The translations under genes were made by a program, and so were the position numbers. The notes beneath the pieces are model-generated. The model saw nothing but the letters and a program-made list of their open reading frames with translations, made no database searches and was not told the origin of the DNA. DNA of 32,806 bases. It comes from Bacillota bacterium (lineage in GTDB: Bacteria > Bacillota > Clostridia > Acetivibrionales > DUMC01). Where the stretch lies: contig JABUEW010000040.1 of assembly GCA_013314855.1 (NCBI GenBank), forward strand, positions 1-32,806, read 5' to 3'. Shown one piece after another: positions 1-7,133 of the stretch (the stretch's first letter is position 1; the number at the start of each line of letters is the position of its first letter).

Positions 1-67
1 ATTTTATCATTTCTATATCTTCAGGACTAAATGTCCTACCTGAAAATGTTCTATTAGTATTGTTCAT
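1..67 (-). CDS. N-terminus of a truncated ORF, possibly DUF4338/DruA-like
   Basis: The minus strand opens with an ATG at 67 and stays open for 22 codons to the window edge; the visible peptide contains RTFSGRTFSPEDIEMIK. A GGGGGAGG ribosome binding site lies about 14 bases upstream, longer than usual spacing. The 'GR-F-EDI--IK' start resembles what I remember of DUF4338 (DruA/IS-associated) proteins, but 22 residues are too few to be sure of a family. Coding status is reasonably likely; function is a guess. Confidence 0.45.
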   Translation of the reverse strand, partial: MNNTNRTFSGRTFSPEDIEMIK

Positions 68-356
68 GACTTGATTACCTACCTCCCCCAAGTCTACTAT
101 ACAATACTAATCTTGTACGTGTCCAACTCGGTTTTGCGAAAATATTTTTTTGCTACTCTCTATAACTCTTGTTTTCTCTTTCTTTTAAATTCGTGCTTCA
201 TCTCTGAAAAGAAAAGTGTTTCTAACTTGTTAACCTGTAAGTTATATAGTTAATTATGGTATTTCCATGAAAAAATAAAGCTTTAAATAGCACAACAACA
301 TCTTTCATACTAATAGATAGGATAAAGAAAGAGGATAAAGTATTTCACAATAGAAT
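68..356. other. Intergenic stretch without a convincing gene
   Basis: This 289-bp AT-rich gap separates murQ from the edge gene. It could hold a weak minus-strand promoter for the edge gene (TTGGAC and TATAGT about 19 bp apart, just before its ribosome binding site). A small plus-strand ORF of 60 codons (71-253) has low-complexity hydrophobic content and no ribosome binding site, so I do not call it. I found no strong terminator after murQ, only short AT-rich palindromes such as TAACTT/AAGTTA near 223-244. Confidence 0.4.
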
Positions 357-1256
357 CTAAATTGATTTATCTATCGCTTTAGCAACAACCCCATCTGCCT
401 TTTTTAAAAGCTCCTCCGCTTCAGCAATATCTACTTCTGCCTCTATCATGACTATTGCTGCTTTTACAGAATTTCCAGCCATCGCCAGATATCTTTCGGC
501 CTGTTCAAAACTAATTCCTGTTGCATGCATAATTAGCCTTACAGCTCTATCAATTAATTTTTTATTAGTAGGTATCATATCGACCATTAGGTTAGAATAT
601 ACCTTACCAAGCTTTATCATTGCCGTAGTTGTTATCATATTTAATATCATTTTCTGAGAGGTACCGGCCTTCATTCTTGTAGAGCCCATAATTACTTCCG
701 GTCCGGTAACAACTTCTATTTTATGATCAGCAATCTTACCTATTGCAGAATCCGGATTGTTTGAAAGGGATATGGTTTTTGCTCCTATCTCCCGAGCCTC
801 TTTTAGGGCCCCAATTACATAAGGAGTTCTCCCACTTGCAGTAATTCCCATCACAACATCTTTTTCACAGCAGCCTTTAGCCCTTATGTCTATACCACCT
901 TGTTCTTCGTTATCTTCAGTATCTTCAACAGGAGTGCGCATTGCCGTATCTCCACCGGCAATTATACCCTGTACCATATCCGGAGGAACGCCAAATGTAG
1001 GGGGACATTCTGCAGCATCGGCAATAGCTATTCTACCACTAGTACCGGTACCAACATAAAACAATCTTCCGCCTTTCTTGAAAGACTCCACTACTATTTC
1101 TATAGCTTTTGAAATATCCGGTATAACCTTCTCAACACAAAATGCCACTGTTTTATCTTCTTCATTTATAAGTTTTAAAATTTCCAAGGTATCCAACCTG
1201 TCTATATTCTTTGTATTTTGATTTCGTTGTTCTGTAATAAGTTGTCCAAGATTCAT
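357..1256 (-). CDS. murQ: N-acetylmuramic acid 6-phosphate etherase (MurQ)
   Basis: Cleaves the D-lactyl ether of MurNAc-6-phosphate to GlcNAc-6-phosphate and D-lactate in the cytoplasm. The 299-residue protein has the full family length and a SIS sugar-phosphate fold: GTGTSGR near residue 70, DAAECPPTF with Glu83, a second acidic cluster with Glu114, and GSTRMKAGTSQK further on. Glu83 and Glu114 fall at the numbers I recall for the catalytic pair of E. coli MurQ. The ATG is preceded by GGAGGG. It is the last gene of a minus-strand series, 71 bp after a BadF-family hexosamine kinase that could supply its phosphorylated substrate, as in the clostridial MurK-MurQ pair. NagA/NagB, which would finish the pathway, are not in this window. 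Confidence 0.95.
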   Translation of the reverse strand: MNLGQLITEQRNQNTKNIDRLDTLEILKLINEEDKTVAFCVEKVIPDISKAIEIVVESFKKGGRLFYVGTGTSGRIAIADAAECPPTFGVPPDMVQGIIAGGDTAMRTPVEDTEDNEEQGGIDIRAKGCCEKDVVMGITASGRTPYVIGALKEAREIGAKTISLSNNPDSAIGKIADHKIEVVTGPEVIMGSTRMKAGTSQKMILNMITTTAMIKLGKVYSNLMVDMIPTNKKLIDRAVRLIMHATGISFEQAERYLAMAGNSVKAAIVMIEAEVDIAEAEELLKKADGVVAKAIDKSI

Positions 1257-1327
1257 TTAATCCTTTTCCCTCCTGTATTATAAAAGCATCAATAATGTTT
1301 CTTTCAAGCTCACAGTTTATTATTCTA

Positions 1328-2401
1328 TCACATATCAATTTGATTTAGTATGTCTATTTGCTTTAGTGAATTTTTGAAATTTTCATAAAAGCAATCATGG
1401 ATTTCTCCTTCAGCATATTTGCCAAGTTCACCTTCAGAAAAACCATCATATTCCCTTTTTGCTCTCATAACTGCTTCAACAACAGCGCCGTATACAGGAG
1501 GAAGTTCCGGTTGTATAAGAAGAAAGTCATTATTTAGATAAGATTTGAATCTCTCCTTCAATACAGCACCAGAATTCCATAAGCCTCCTGTTAAAACAAC
1601 CGGATACGGTAATATGGCAGGATGATGAGAATGGTGAGGCTGATGAGGATGGTGCGATTCTTTTAGATACTTGGCGCCCGCTTTGACTAATAATGCAAGT
1701 TCTTCTGCGCAGGTATCCAGAATCTGTCCGGCTACGACATCACCTTTGGCTTCCGCTTCAAATATTAAAGGTGCAAAAGATGCTATAAATTGCTTTCCTT
1801 TTTGATAAATCTCAGGAATAAATTTATAAACCGGTCCTCCCAGACGTTTACTATATAGCTCAGATAAAATTGTGTTAGCTCCCCTTCCATCATAATCCCT
1901 AAGTACCGCACAAAAGCCTCTACGACCTAAATCATAACCACTGCCCGCATCATCCAGAAGATAACCCCAACCACCTATCTGTGTAATTTTTTCATTATTG
2001 CGCACAAATACTACAGAACCGGTTCCTGCTATTAAAACCATACCATTTTTGTAACCAATACCACTGTTTAAAGCATTTATTGCATCACTGCCACTATAAA
2101 TAAAAGTTGCATTAGGTAACATATTTCTAAAAAAAGAAAAATACCTTTCCTTGTTATTCCCTACACTTCCACCGGAAAGACCAGCATAAAAAGAATAAAG
2201 GGGTATTTCAAATCCGCCATAGTTTTCAAGCAGCCTCAAAAGCATTCTCCTTAAATATTCTACGGATTTTTCAAATCCTATATCATTAGGGTTTGTGGAA
2301 CCACCTACTATACGCTTTAATACCCTTCCGTCAAGGGTGCACAAGACCATGTCGGTCTTGGTCGCACCACCATCAACAGCTACTATGTATTCATTCAACA
2401 T
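1328..2401 (-). CDS. BadF/BadG-family N-acetylhexosamine kinase (MurK-like)
   Basis: Predicted ATP-dependent cytoplasmic kinase for GlcNAc and/or MurNAc. The start shows the phosphate-1 motif VDGGATKTDMVL; a GTGSVVFV segment and GGWGYLLDDAGSGYDLG follow, then VLTGGLW near the C-terminus, all typical of the BcrAD/BadF ATPase fold. I prefer the ATG at 2401 over the in-frame ATG at 2416, because GGAGAG lies 9 bases before it; the protein is then 357 residues. It begins 25 bp after the DUF4838 gene and is followed by murQ, so it probably makes the MurQ substrate; a MurNAc/GlcNAc kinase of this family is known in Clostridium acetobutylicum. An odd feature is a His/Pro-rich insertion (7 His in 12 residues, near residue 250) just before the last core strand. 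Confidence 0.85.
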   Translation of the reverse strand: MLNEYIVAVDGGATKTDMVLCTLDGRVLKRIVGGSTNPNDIGFEKSVEYLRRMLLRLLENYGGFEIPLYSFYAGLSGGSVGNNKERYFSFFRNMLPNATFIYSGSDAINALNSGIGYKNGMVLIAGTGSVVFVRNNEKITQIGGWGYLLDDAGSGYDLGRRGFCAVLRDYDGRGANTILSELYSKRLGGPVYKFIPEIYQKGKQFIASFAPLIFEAEAKGDVVAGQILDTCAEELALLVKAGAKYLKESHHPHQPHHSHHPAILPYPVVLTGGLWNSGAVLKERFKSYLNNDFLLIQPELPPVYGAVVEAVMRAKREYDGFSEGELGKYAEGEIHDCFYENFKNSLKQIDILNQIDM

Positions 2402-2426
2402 TATCACACTCTCCATGATATTTTAT

Positions 2427-4190
2427 TTACATGCGATAATCTACCCTGTATAGACCTTCTCTATCATGACTGTATCGACTTGCCTTCATTTTGTCAATAG
2501 ACATTTGAAGATTCTTTCTCTCAAATATTTCAGTAATTCCATGTCTTTTAAGTTCCTGGGCAAATCTATCTACCATTTTGCTGCGAAATGGACTATCTAA
2601 AGGCATACGGCTTAAAATAGTGTAAGTGACCTGCAACCTGAGACTTCTAACTCTTTCCAATACAGCATCATCATCAGCCATGTATTCCGCTTGATCAAAT
2701 AAAGCTTCCGCTTTATTTAACAATTCATCGGTAAAATATGGAGCATCAGGCATGTCATAGATACTCATGTGATAAGGCTTTACAGCATTCTCCATCATAT
2801 CCAAATATTGACTTATAGGTATTGAAGCCTGACCGAAATATCCCACCAGAAACTCATTAATAATAGCCTTCACATCTATATAGGGATTCCAAAGTAATTT
2901 TGCCTGCACATATGCCTCAAGTTCTGCCATAGTCCCTCCGCCGCCATGAGAAAAGTTGCCTTGTTCAAGAACTCCTTTGACACCATACTTGTGGAATAAC
3001 TGCAAATTTGGTTGTAGTACATGCAGGTTTGGGAATGGCATCATATAATTGGCAAAATTAGTAACATAATCCCATATATAGAGATTTTCACAAATTTGCG
3101 ACCAAGCCTTAAGATCACTCAAAAACGTTGTTCTCTCTTGTTTGTCCCTTCTTATAGCCTCAACATCACAAGTTTCCAACGGATGAGAAAAACAGCATTC
3201 AATAGTGCATAACCGTACTATGACGTTTTTTGCAGGTCGTACAAATTTTGGTGTTTTTCGTGTGTATTGATATGCAAAGGTGTGTATGAACTTATCCGGA
3301 TACTCTTCTTCTATGGCTTCAGCAATCTTATTTACAAAAGTGATCATAGTTCCAGCATGACTTTCTTCCCGCTCATCAACAGCTCTACACTTTTCGCAGG
3401 TACAAAAATTATACCAATCATTTTGTGCAACCGAATATACATTACAGGAAGGATCTTGTTTAATCCATTCTTTTACTCTTTCTATGCACAGCTTAAGTAC
3501 ATCAGGGTTAGTTAAGCAAAGTTGAGTACGTTCACTTATTCTCTTACCATTAATTTCGGAAAAATATTCCGGATGAGAAGAAAAGTATTTCTCTACAGGT
3601 ACTAAATCATTAAAAGAATGGTGAAAATTAAAAAACTTGAATTTACCACCCTGTCGCTCTGTAATATCAGCTTTATTCGAATTCAGCTTGTTCCGTACAG
3701 CAAAATTACCGTCAAAAGCATCACGCCAATATGCCTCTCTATAATCAAAAGCCGGCACTTGCATATCATCTATTTCAGGCAGTGCTACTTTAGAACGTTG
3801 CGGAATCCTGCTTACTTTTGATGAAAACCATCGGCAGCCAAGGTAATCCTCTAGGAAAGTATATACACCATAAATTGTCCCACGTGGCTTTGCACCAGTG
3901 ATAACCAGGTTATCACCTATTGTTTTAATAATAAAGCCTTCACTGCCAAGTTTTGAAAGATTAATATTTATTCCTAATTCTTTGTAGCGATTGCTTGGAC
4001 CTACTAAGATTTCCGGCCCTCGTTTTACCACCTTATCAGTAATAACCGGAACAACTGAACGGGTTACTTTATATATAAAATGATGTAATTCATCTGCAGC
4101 ATATTTTTCTGTTTCAGAAGCATCCCAGGATACTACAATATGCCAGGAAGTCAAACCATTTTCAGCTAGTATATATTTGTTAGCGTTCAT
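2427..4190 (-). CDS. DUF4838 glycoside hydrolase-like protein
   Basis: A 587-residue protein with no signal peptide, so probably cytoplasmic. The first ~130 residues resemble the non-catalytic alpha/beta domain that precedes catalytic barrels in GH67/GH20-type enzymes, ending in the hallmark GAKPRGTIYGVYTFLEDY. The rest matches DUF4838 as I know it: HPEYFSEINGKR, LCLTNPDVLKLC, then SVAQNDWYNFCTCEKC with a CxCxxC cluster, and a long helical tail. The substrate is unknown. ATG 4190 is chosen over ATG 4229 because AAGGAG lies 9 bases before it. It sits between the solute-binding protein and the hexosamine kinase, consistent with releasing an amino sugar from an imported saccharide; that role is inference. 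Confidence 0.8.
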   Translation of the reverse strand: MNANKYILAENGLTSWHIVVSWDASETEKYAADELHHFIYKVTRSVVPVITDKVVKRGPEILVGPSNRYKELGININLSKLGSEGFIIKTIGDNLVITGAKPRGTIYGVYTFLEDYLGCRWFSSKVSRIPQRSKVALPEIDDMQVPAFDYREAYWRDAFDGNFAVRNKLNSNKADITERQGGKFKFFNFHHSFNDLVPVEKYFSSHPEYFSEINGKRISERTQLCLTNPDVLKLCIERVKEWIKQDPSCNVYSVAQNDWYNFCTCEKCRAVDEREESHAGTMITFVNKIAEAIEEEYPDKFIHTFAYQYTRKTPKFVRPAKNVIVRLCTIECCFSHPLETCDVEAIRRDKQERTTFLSDLKAWSQICENLYIWDYVTNFANYMMPFPNLHVLQPNLQLFHKYGVKGVLEQGNFSHGGGGTMAELEAYVQAKLLWNPYIDVKAIINEFLVGYFGQASIPISQYLDMMENAVKPYHMSIYDMPDAPYFTDELLNKAEALFDQAEYMADDDAVLERVRSLRLQVTYTILSRMPLDSPFRSKMVDRFAQELKRHGITEIFERKNLQMSIDKMKASRYSHDREGLYRVDYRM

Positions 4191-4212
4191 TTTTATTTCT
4201 CCTTCCTTTATG

Positions 4213-4374
4213 TTAAAGTATGATACCAAATACTTTCATTTCATCAGGTTTAAATGTAAGCTTAACGCAACCATTCTCTATAGGATATTCTTCCTTTGTA
4301 TAAAGCTCTACCAATTTTCCAGTAAAGGGAAGTTTCAGTATTCTTTCGCCACCTGTATGGGTGCAGTCCCTTTT
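4213..4374 (-). pseudogene. 3' relic of a lost gene, ~53 codons
   Basis: On the minus strand an open stretch between in-frame stops (TAA at 4375-4377 and at 4213-4215) encodes a protein-like C-terminus: GGERILKLPFTG, KLVELYTKEEYPIENG, CVKLTFKPDEMKVFGIIL. It looks like the terminal beta-sandwich strands of a glycosidase or related enzyme, but it has no start codon, no ribosome binding site and no upstream domain. It ends 22 bp before the DUF4838 start, in the same direction. I read it as the tail of a gene deleted from the operon; the family is not identifiable. Confidence 0.6.
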
Positions 4375-4397
4375 TTAATGTTTATCAATCTAATCAT

Positions 4398-4434
4398 CTA
4401 CCATCGGAAGCTAACAAATAGTTTCCGATGGTAG
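4398..4434 (-). other. 12-bp perfect hairpin after the solute-binding protein gene
   Basis: CTACCATCGGAA (4398-4409) is repeated inverted as TTCCGATGGTAG (4423-4434) around a 13-base loop. No U-run follows on the minus strand, so it is not a classical intrinsic terminator. It stands 120 bp downstream of the lipoprotein stop, where ABC operons often carry mRNA-stabilising or attenuating hairpins. Together with the relic it fills the 363-bp gap 4191-4553. Confidence 0.55.
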
Positions 4435-4481
4435 TAAATAACTAATTAAATAAGATAGCTAGATTATTTATTAGTTTATTC

Positions 4482-4515
4482 ATTTTATTTTTATTTTTAT
4501 TTTTATTATTTTTAT
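4482..4515. repeat. (ATTTTT)n low-complexity tract
   Basis: About five imperfect copies of a 6-bp ATTTTT unit lie in the 3' untranslated region of the solute-binding protein gene (A-rich on the transcribed strand). This is simple sequence, and I see no coding or structured element in it. Confidence 0.7.
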
Positions 4516-4553
4516 GTTTGCTTGCGTTTTTTGTTTATTTACTCGTTTGTAAG

Positions 4554-6086
4554 TTAGTCAGGATTTTCCTTTTTATAGATTTCAGTTGCTTGTTGTTCCC
4601 ATATTTTGCCACCCTCAGCCATCCATCTCGAAATATATTTTTTATATTCTGCTTCTACATCACCAGTTGTAACAATAAGATTTGCTAAAGCTTCTTTTTC
4701 AATATCACTTAATGTAGTCCCTAGTTCCTTTGCTATTGCCGGCACTCCAAAAATAAAAGCATCTTTTAAAAAGTTTTTACTGCAAAGGTCAAATGCCTTT
4801 CGTGTAGTCGAATTTAGGGTCATTATCTCAGTATTGTCATTATAACGGTAAAACAATGGCCAGAAAATAAATCCTCCGTCAGACCTGTGAGTTGCGGGAA
4901 CATCATAAGGTGGTAGATATTCAAATTTGCCGTTAGCCTTATCAATCCATTTAAAATGCACACCTTCAATTCCTAAATACAGCAATTCATCTCCTTCTTT
5001 TGTGGTCAAATAATTCATAAGCTTCATAGCTTCTTCAGGATTTTTGCAGGATTTTGCAATACCCTTATAACTAGTGCTGAAAGGTTGAACCATGCCTCCA
5101 ATTCCATCTTCGCCTTTAATAATTGCAAAGTCAAAGGTAGGTTTCACTTCTTCAGTATATCTGCCAAGCCAGTTGTTAGTAGTGCCTGTAGCTGGAAAGT
5201 CTATAGCGCCATATGTTCCATTCCAAAGTTTCTCAAGGCAAGCCATATTTGGAATGGTTGCAAAATCAGGCTCCATTAATCCTTCATTGTAAAGTTTTCT
5301 CCAGTATTCGATAGCTTTTAGATAATTTGGATGCTTCATATATGTGGTAACTACACCATCCACCATAATAGGTCTCCCATACGGTATACCAAAAGCGCCA
5401 AATATATTTGTATACATGCTATCATATTTAATACAACTAGCTAGACCTATTGTGTCATTTTTACCGTTTTTATTTGGATCATTGTAAGTAAAGGCTTTCA
5501 TTACATTGTAAAAGCTGTCCAAATCATTAGGCATATCCATATTAAGATTTTTGAGCCAATCCGTACGGATAGCCAAACTGGTAGGATAACCGGGAGGACT
5601 CGGAATACCCCAGGTAATTCCACCTGCGTTTAGTCCTCTACCAAAGTAATCCTTACGATTTTCAAGTATATCCTTACCATATGTCTTTAATAGTTCATCT
5701 AATTCGAGCAATATTCCGTTTTGAACGTACAATTCTCCATTACTCTGACTAAAGCTAAAAATGTCAGGTAGGCTATTTGATGCAATCATTGCATTGAGTT
5801 TAGTCATACTTTCTCCTGGTCCTACAAGTATCGGGCTCCAGTTAATACCGGTTCTTTTACGGACTTCAGCAATAATAGAAGCATTTTCAGCCGGCACGGT
5901 GCCTTCTTCATGTAAAGATACAATGGTTACAGGGTCTTTCTTTTGCTCAGTTGCACTCCTATCTGTGGCATCGTCACCCTTATCCCCTGTTTGTATGCCT
6001 GTTGTAGTCATTTTGCACGAAGTAACAGCAAATAACATACAGAAAGCAAAAACTAATACTAATACTTTAATAACTTTACTTTTCAT
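4554..6086 (-). CDS. Carbohydrate ABC transporter solute-binding lipoprotein
   Basis: Captures a saccharide outside the membrane and delivers it to the LplB/LplC permease pair encoded upstream. The 510-residue precursor starts with a basic, hydrophobic signal peptide and a lipobox VTSC with Cys24 as the lipidated residue. A Thr/Asp/Lys-rich linker follows, then a family 1 extracellular binding fold with typical stretches: NAMIASNSLPDIFSF, GITWGIPSPPGYPTSL, LMNYLTTKEGDELLYLG. Length and organisation fit the large LplA-like CUT1 binding proteins of Clostridia and Paenibacillus. GGGAGG lies 9 bases before the ATG. It is 83 bp after lplC and followed by a hairpin. The ligand cannot be read from sequence; the downstream genes suggest an amino-sugar glycan. 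Confidence 0.92.
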   Translation of the reverse strand: MKSKVIKVLVLVFAFCMLFAVTSCKMTTTGIQTGDKGDDATDRSATEQKKDPVTIVSLHEEGTVPAENASIIAEVRKRTGINWSPILVGPGESMTKLNAMIASNSLPDIFSFSQSNGELYVQNGILLELDELLKTYGKDILENRKDYFGRGLNAGGITWGIPSPPGYPTSLAIRTDWLKNLNMDMPNDLDSFYNVMKAFTYNDPNKNGKNDTIGLASCIKYDSMYTNIFGAFGIPYGRPIMVDGVVTTYMKHPNYLKAIEYWRKLYNEGLMEPDFATIPNMACLEKLWNGTYGAIDFPATGTTNNWLGRYTEEVKPTFDFAIIKGEDGIGGMVQPFSTSYKGIAKSCKNPEEAMKLMNYLTTKEGDELLYLGIEGVHFKWIDKANGKFEYLPPYDVPATHRSDGGFIFWPLFYRYNDNTEIMTLNSTTRKAFDLCSKNFLKDAFIFGVPAIAKELGTTLSDIEKEALANLIVTTGDVEAEYKKYISRWMAEGGKIWEQQATEIYKKENPD

Positions 6087-6169
6087 TATAAAATACCTCC
6101 CTCGTGTTTTTTATTTTGAATTATTTATTCAAAAGACTACTGTCGAGTCTTTGAACCAAGCTAATTGAG

Positions 6170-7054
6170 CTAACCTTTTATTGAACCGATTAGAACCCCC
6201 TTAACATAGTATTTTTGTAGCCATGGATAGACTATTAATACAGGTATAACAGACGCAGAAATTGCCGCCATTTTCATTGTCTCCTCGGACATTCCCGAAC
6301 CGGCTATTGCCCTGTCTTCAGCCTGTCCTAATTGACCAAAAGCAGAAAAATTAATCATAGAACGTAAATATACTTGAAGTACTTGTTTTGCCGGATCATC
6401 AATATAGATTACACAATCAATATAAGCATTCCAATGTGCAATTCCGTAGAACATTGCCATGGCAGCAAAAACAGGCTTAGAAAGAGGAACAATTATACTT
6501 ACGAGGGTACGAAACGGCGTGGCTCCGTCAATATTTGCAGATTCTTCTAAACTCGGAGGTAGTGCTTGAAAGAAATTTCTCATTATAAACATATTATAGG
6601 CACTTATAGCACCCGGTAAGATTAAGGACCACATGGAGTTTAGAAGTCTCAACTCCTTTACAAGTAGAAAAGTTGGAATCATTCCACCCGAAAAAAGCAT
6701 GGTAAAGAAAATTACCATTGTCCAGAAGTTTCTTCCAACAAAACGTTTTATTGATAAAGGATATGCAATTGAAGCCGTCATAATTAGGTTAACCATAGTT
6801 CCAACAAAAGTACGTATAATAGAATTTTTATATGTAGTAAAAATAAGTTTGTTTTTAGCCAACAAAATATATGCTGACAATGTAGGCTGCCGCGGGTAAA
6901 AAAATAGTCCACCCTCCATTGCAGCCCTTGAGTTGCTTATAGAATACATTATTACATGCCAAAAGGGATAAAGAGTAATAAAAGCTAAAAACCCGAGTAT
7001 AAAATATATTATTATACGACCTATAACTTCACCTTTTGTCGATTTTGTATTCAT
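6170..7054 (-). CDS. Carbohydrate ABC transporter permease, LplC type (CUT1)
   Basis: Inner-membrane permease subunit of 294 residues with six hydrophobic segments, beginning IIIYFILGFLAFITLYPFWH. The cytoplasmic EAA loop that contacts the ATPase is clear: LEESANIDGATPFRTLV, followed by SIIVPLSKPVFAAM. The C-terminus ends YYVKGVLIGSIKG, the usual LplC/YtcP ending. GGGGGG lies 13 bases before the ATG. It is flanked by the DUF6259-like gene (79 bp) and the binding protein gene (83 bp), all in one direction. No ATPase gene accompanies the two permeases, so a shared MsmK/UgpC-like ATPase elsewhere is presumably used. Confidence 0.93.
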   Translation of the reverse strand: MNTKSTKGEVIGRIIIYFILGFLAFITLYPFWHVIMYSISNSRAAMEGGLFFYPRQPTLSAYILLAKNKLIFTTYKNSIIRTFVGTMVNLIMTASIAYPLSIKRFVGRNFWTMVIFFTMLFSGGMIPTFLLVKELRLLNSMWSLILPGAISAYNMFIMRNFFQALPPSLEESANIDGATPFRTLVSIIVPLSKPVFAAMAMFYGIAHWNAYIDCVIYIDDPAKQVLQVYLRSMINFSAFGQLGQAEDRAIAGSGMSEETMKMAAISASVIPVLIVYPWLQKYYVKGVLIGSIKG

Positions 7055-7133
7055 ATTGCTATATTTCCCCCCAAATTATTTCAATTATGATTGGTATGAG
7101 AAAACTTTTTATATTATGAAATATGAAAATAAC

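Noticed and set aside
71-253. 60-codon plus-strand ORF in the left gap
   Set aside because: No ribosome binding site, low-complexity hydrophobic content, and no family resemblance.
5761-6168. 135-codon plus-strand ORF antisense to the binding protein signal region
   Set aside because: Shadow of the lipoprotein gene; the peptide has no recognisable domain.
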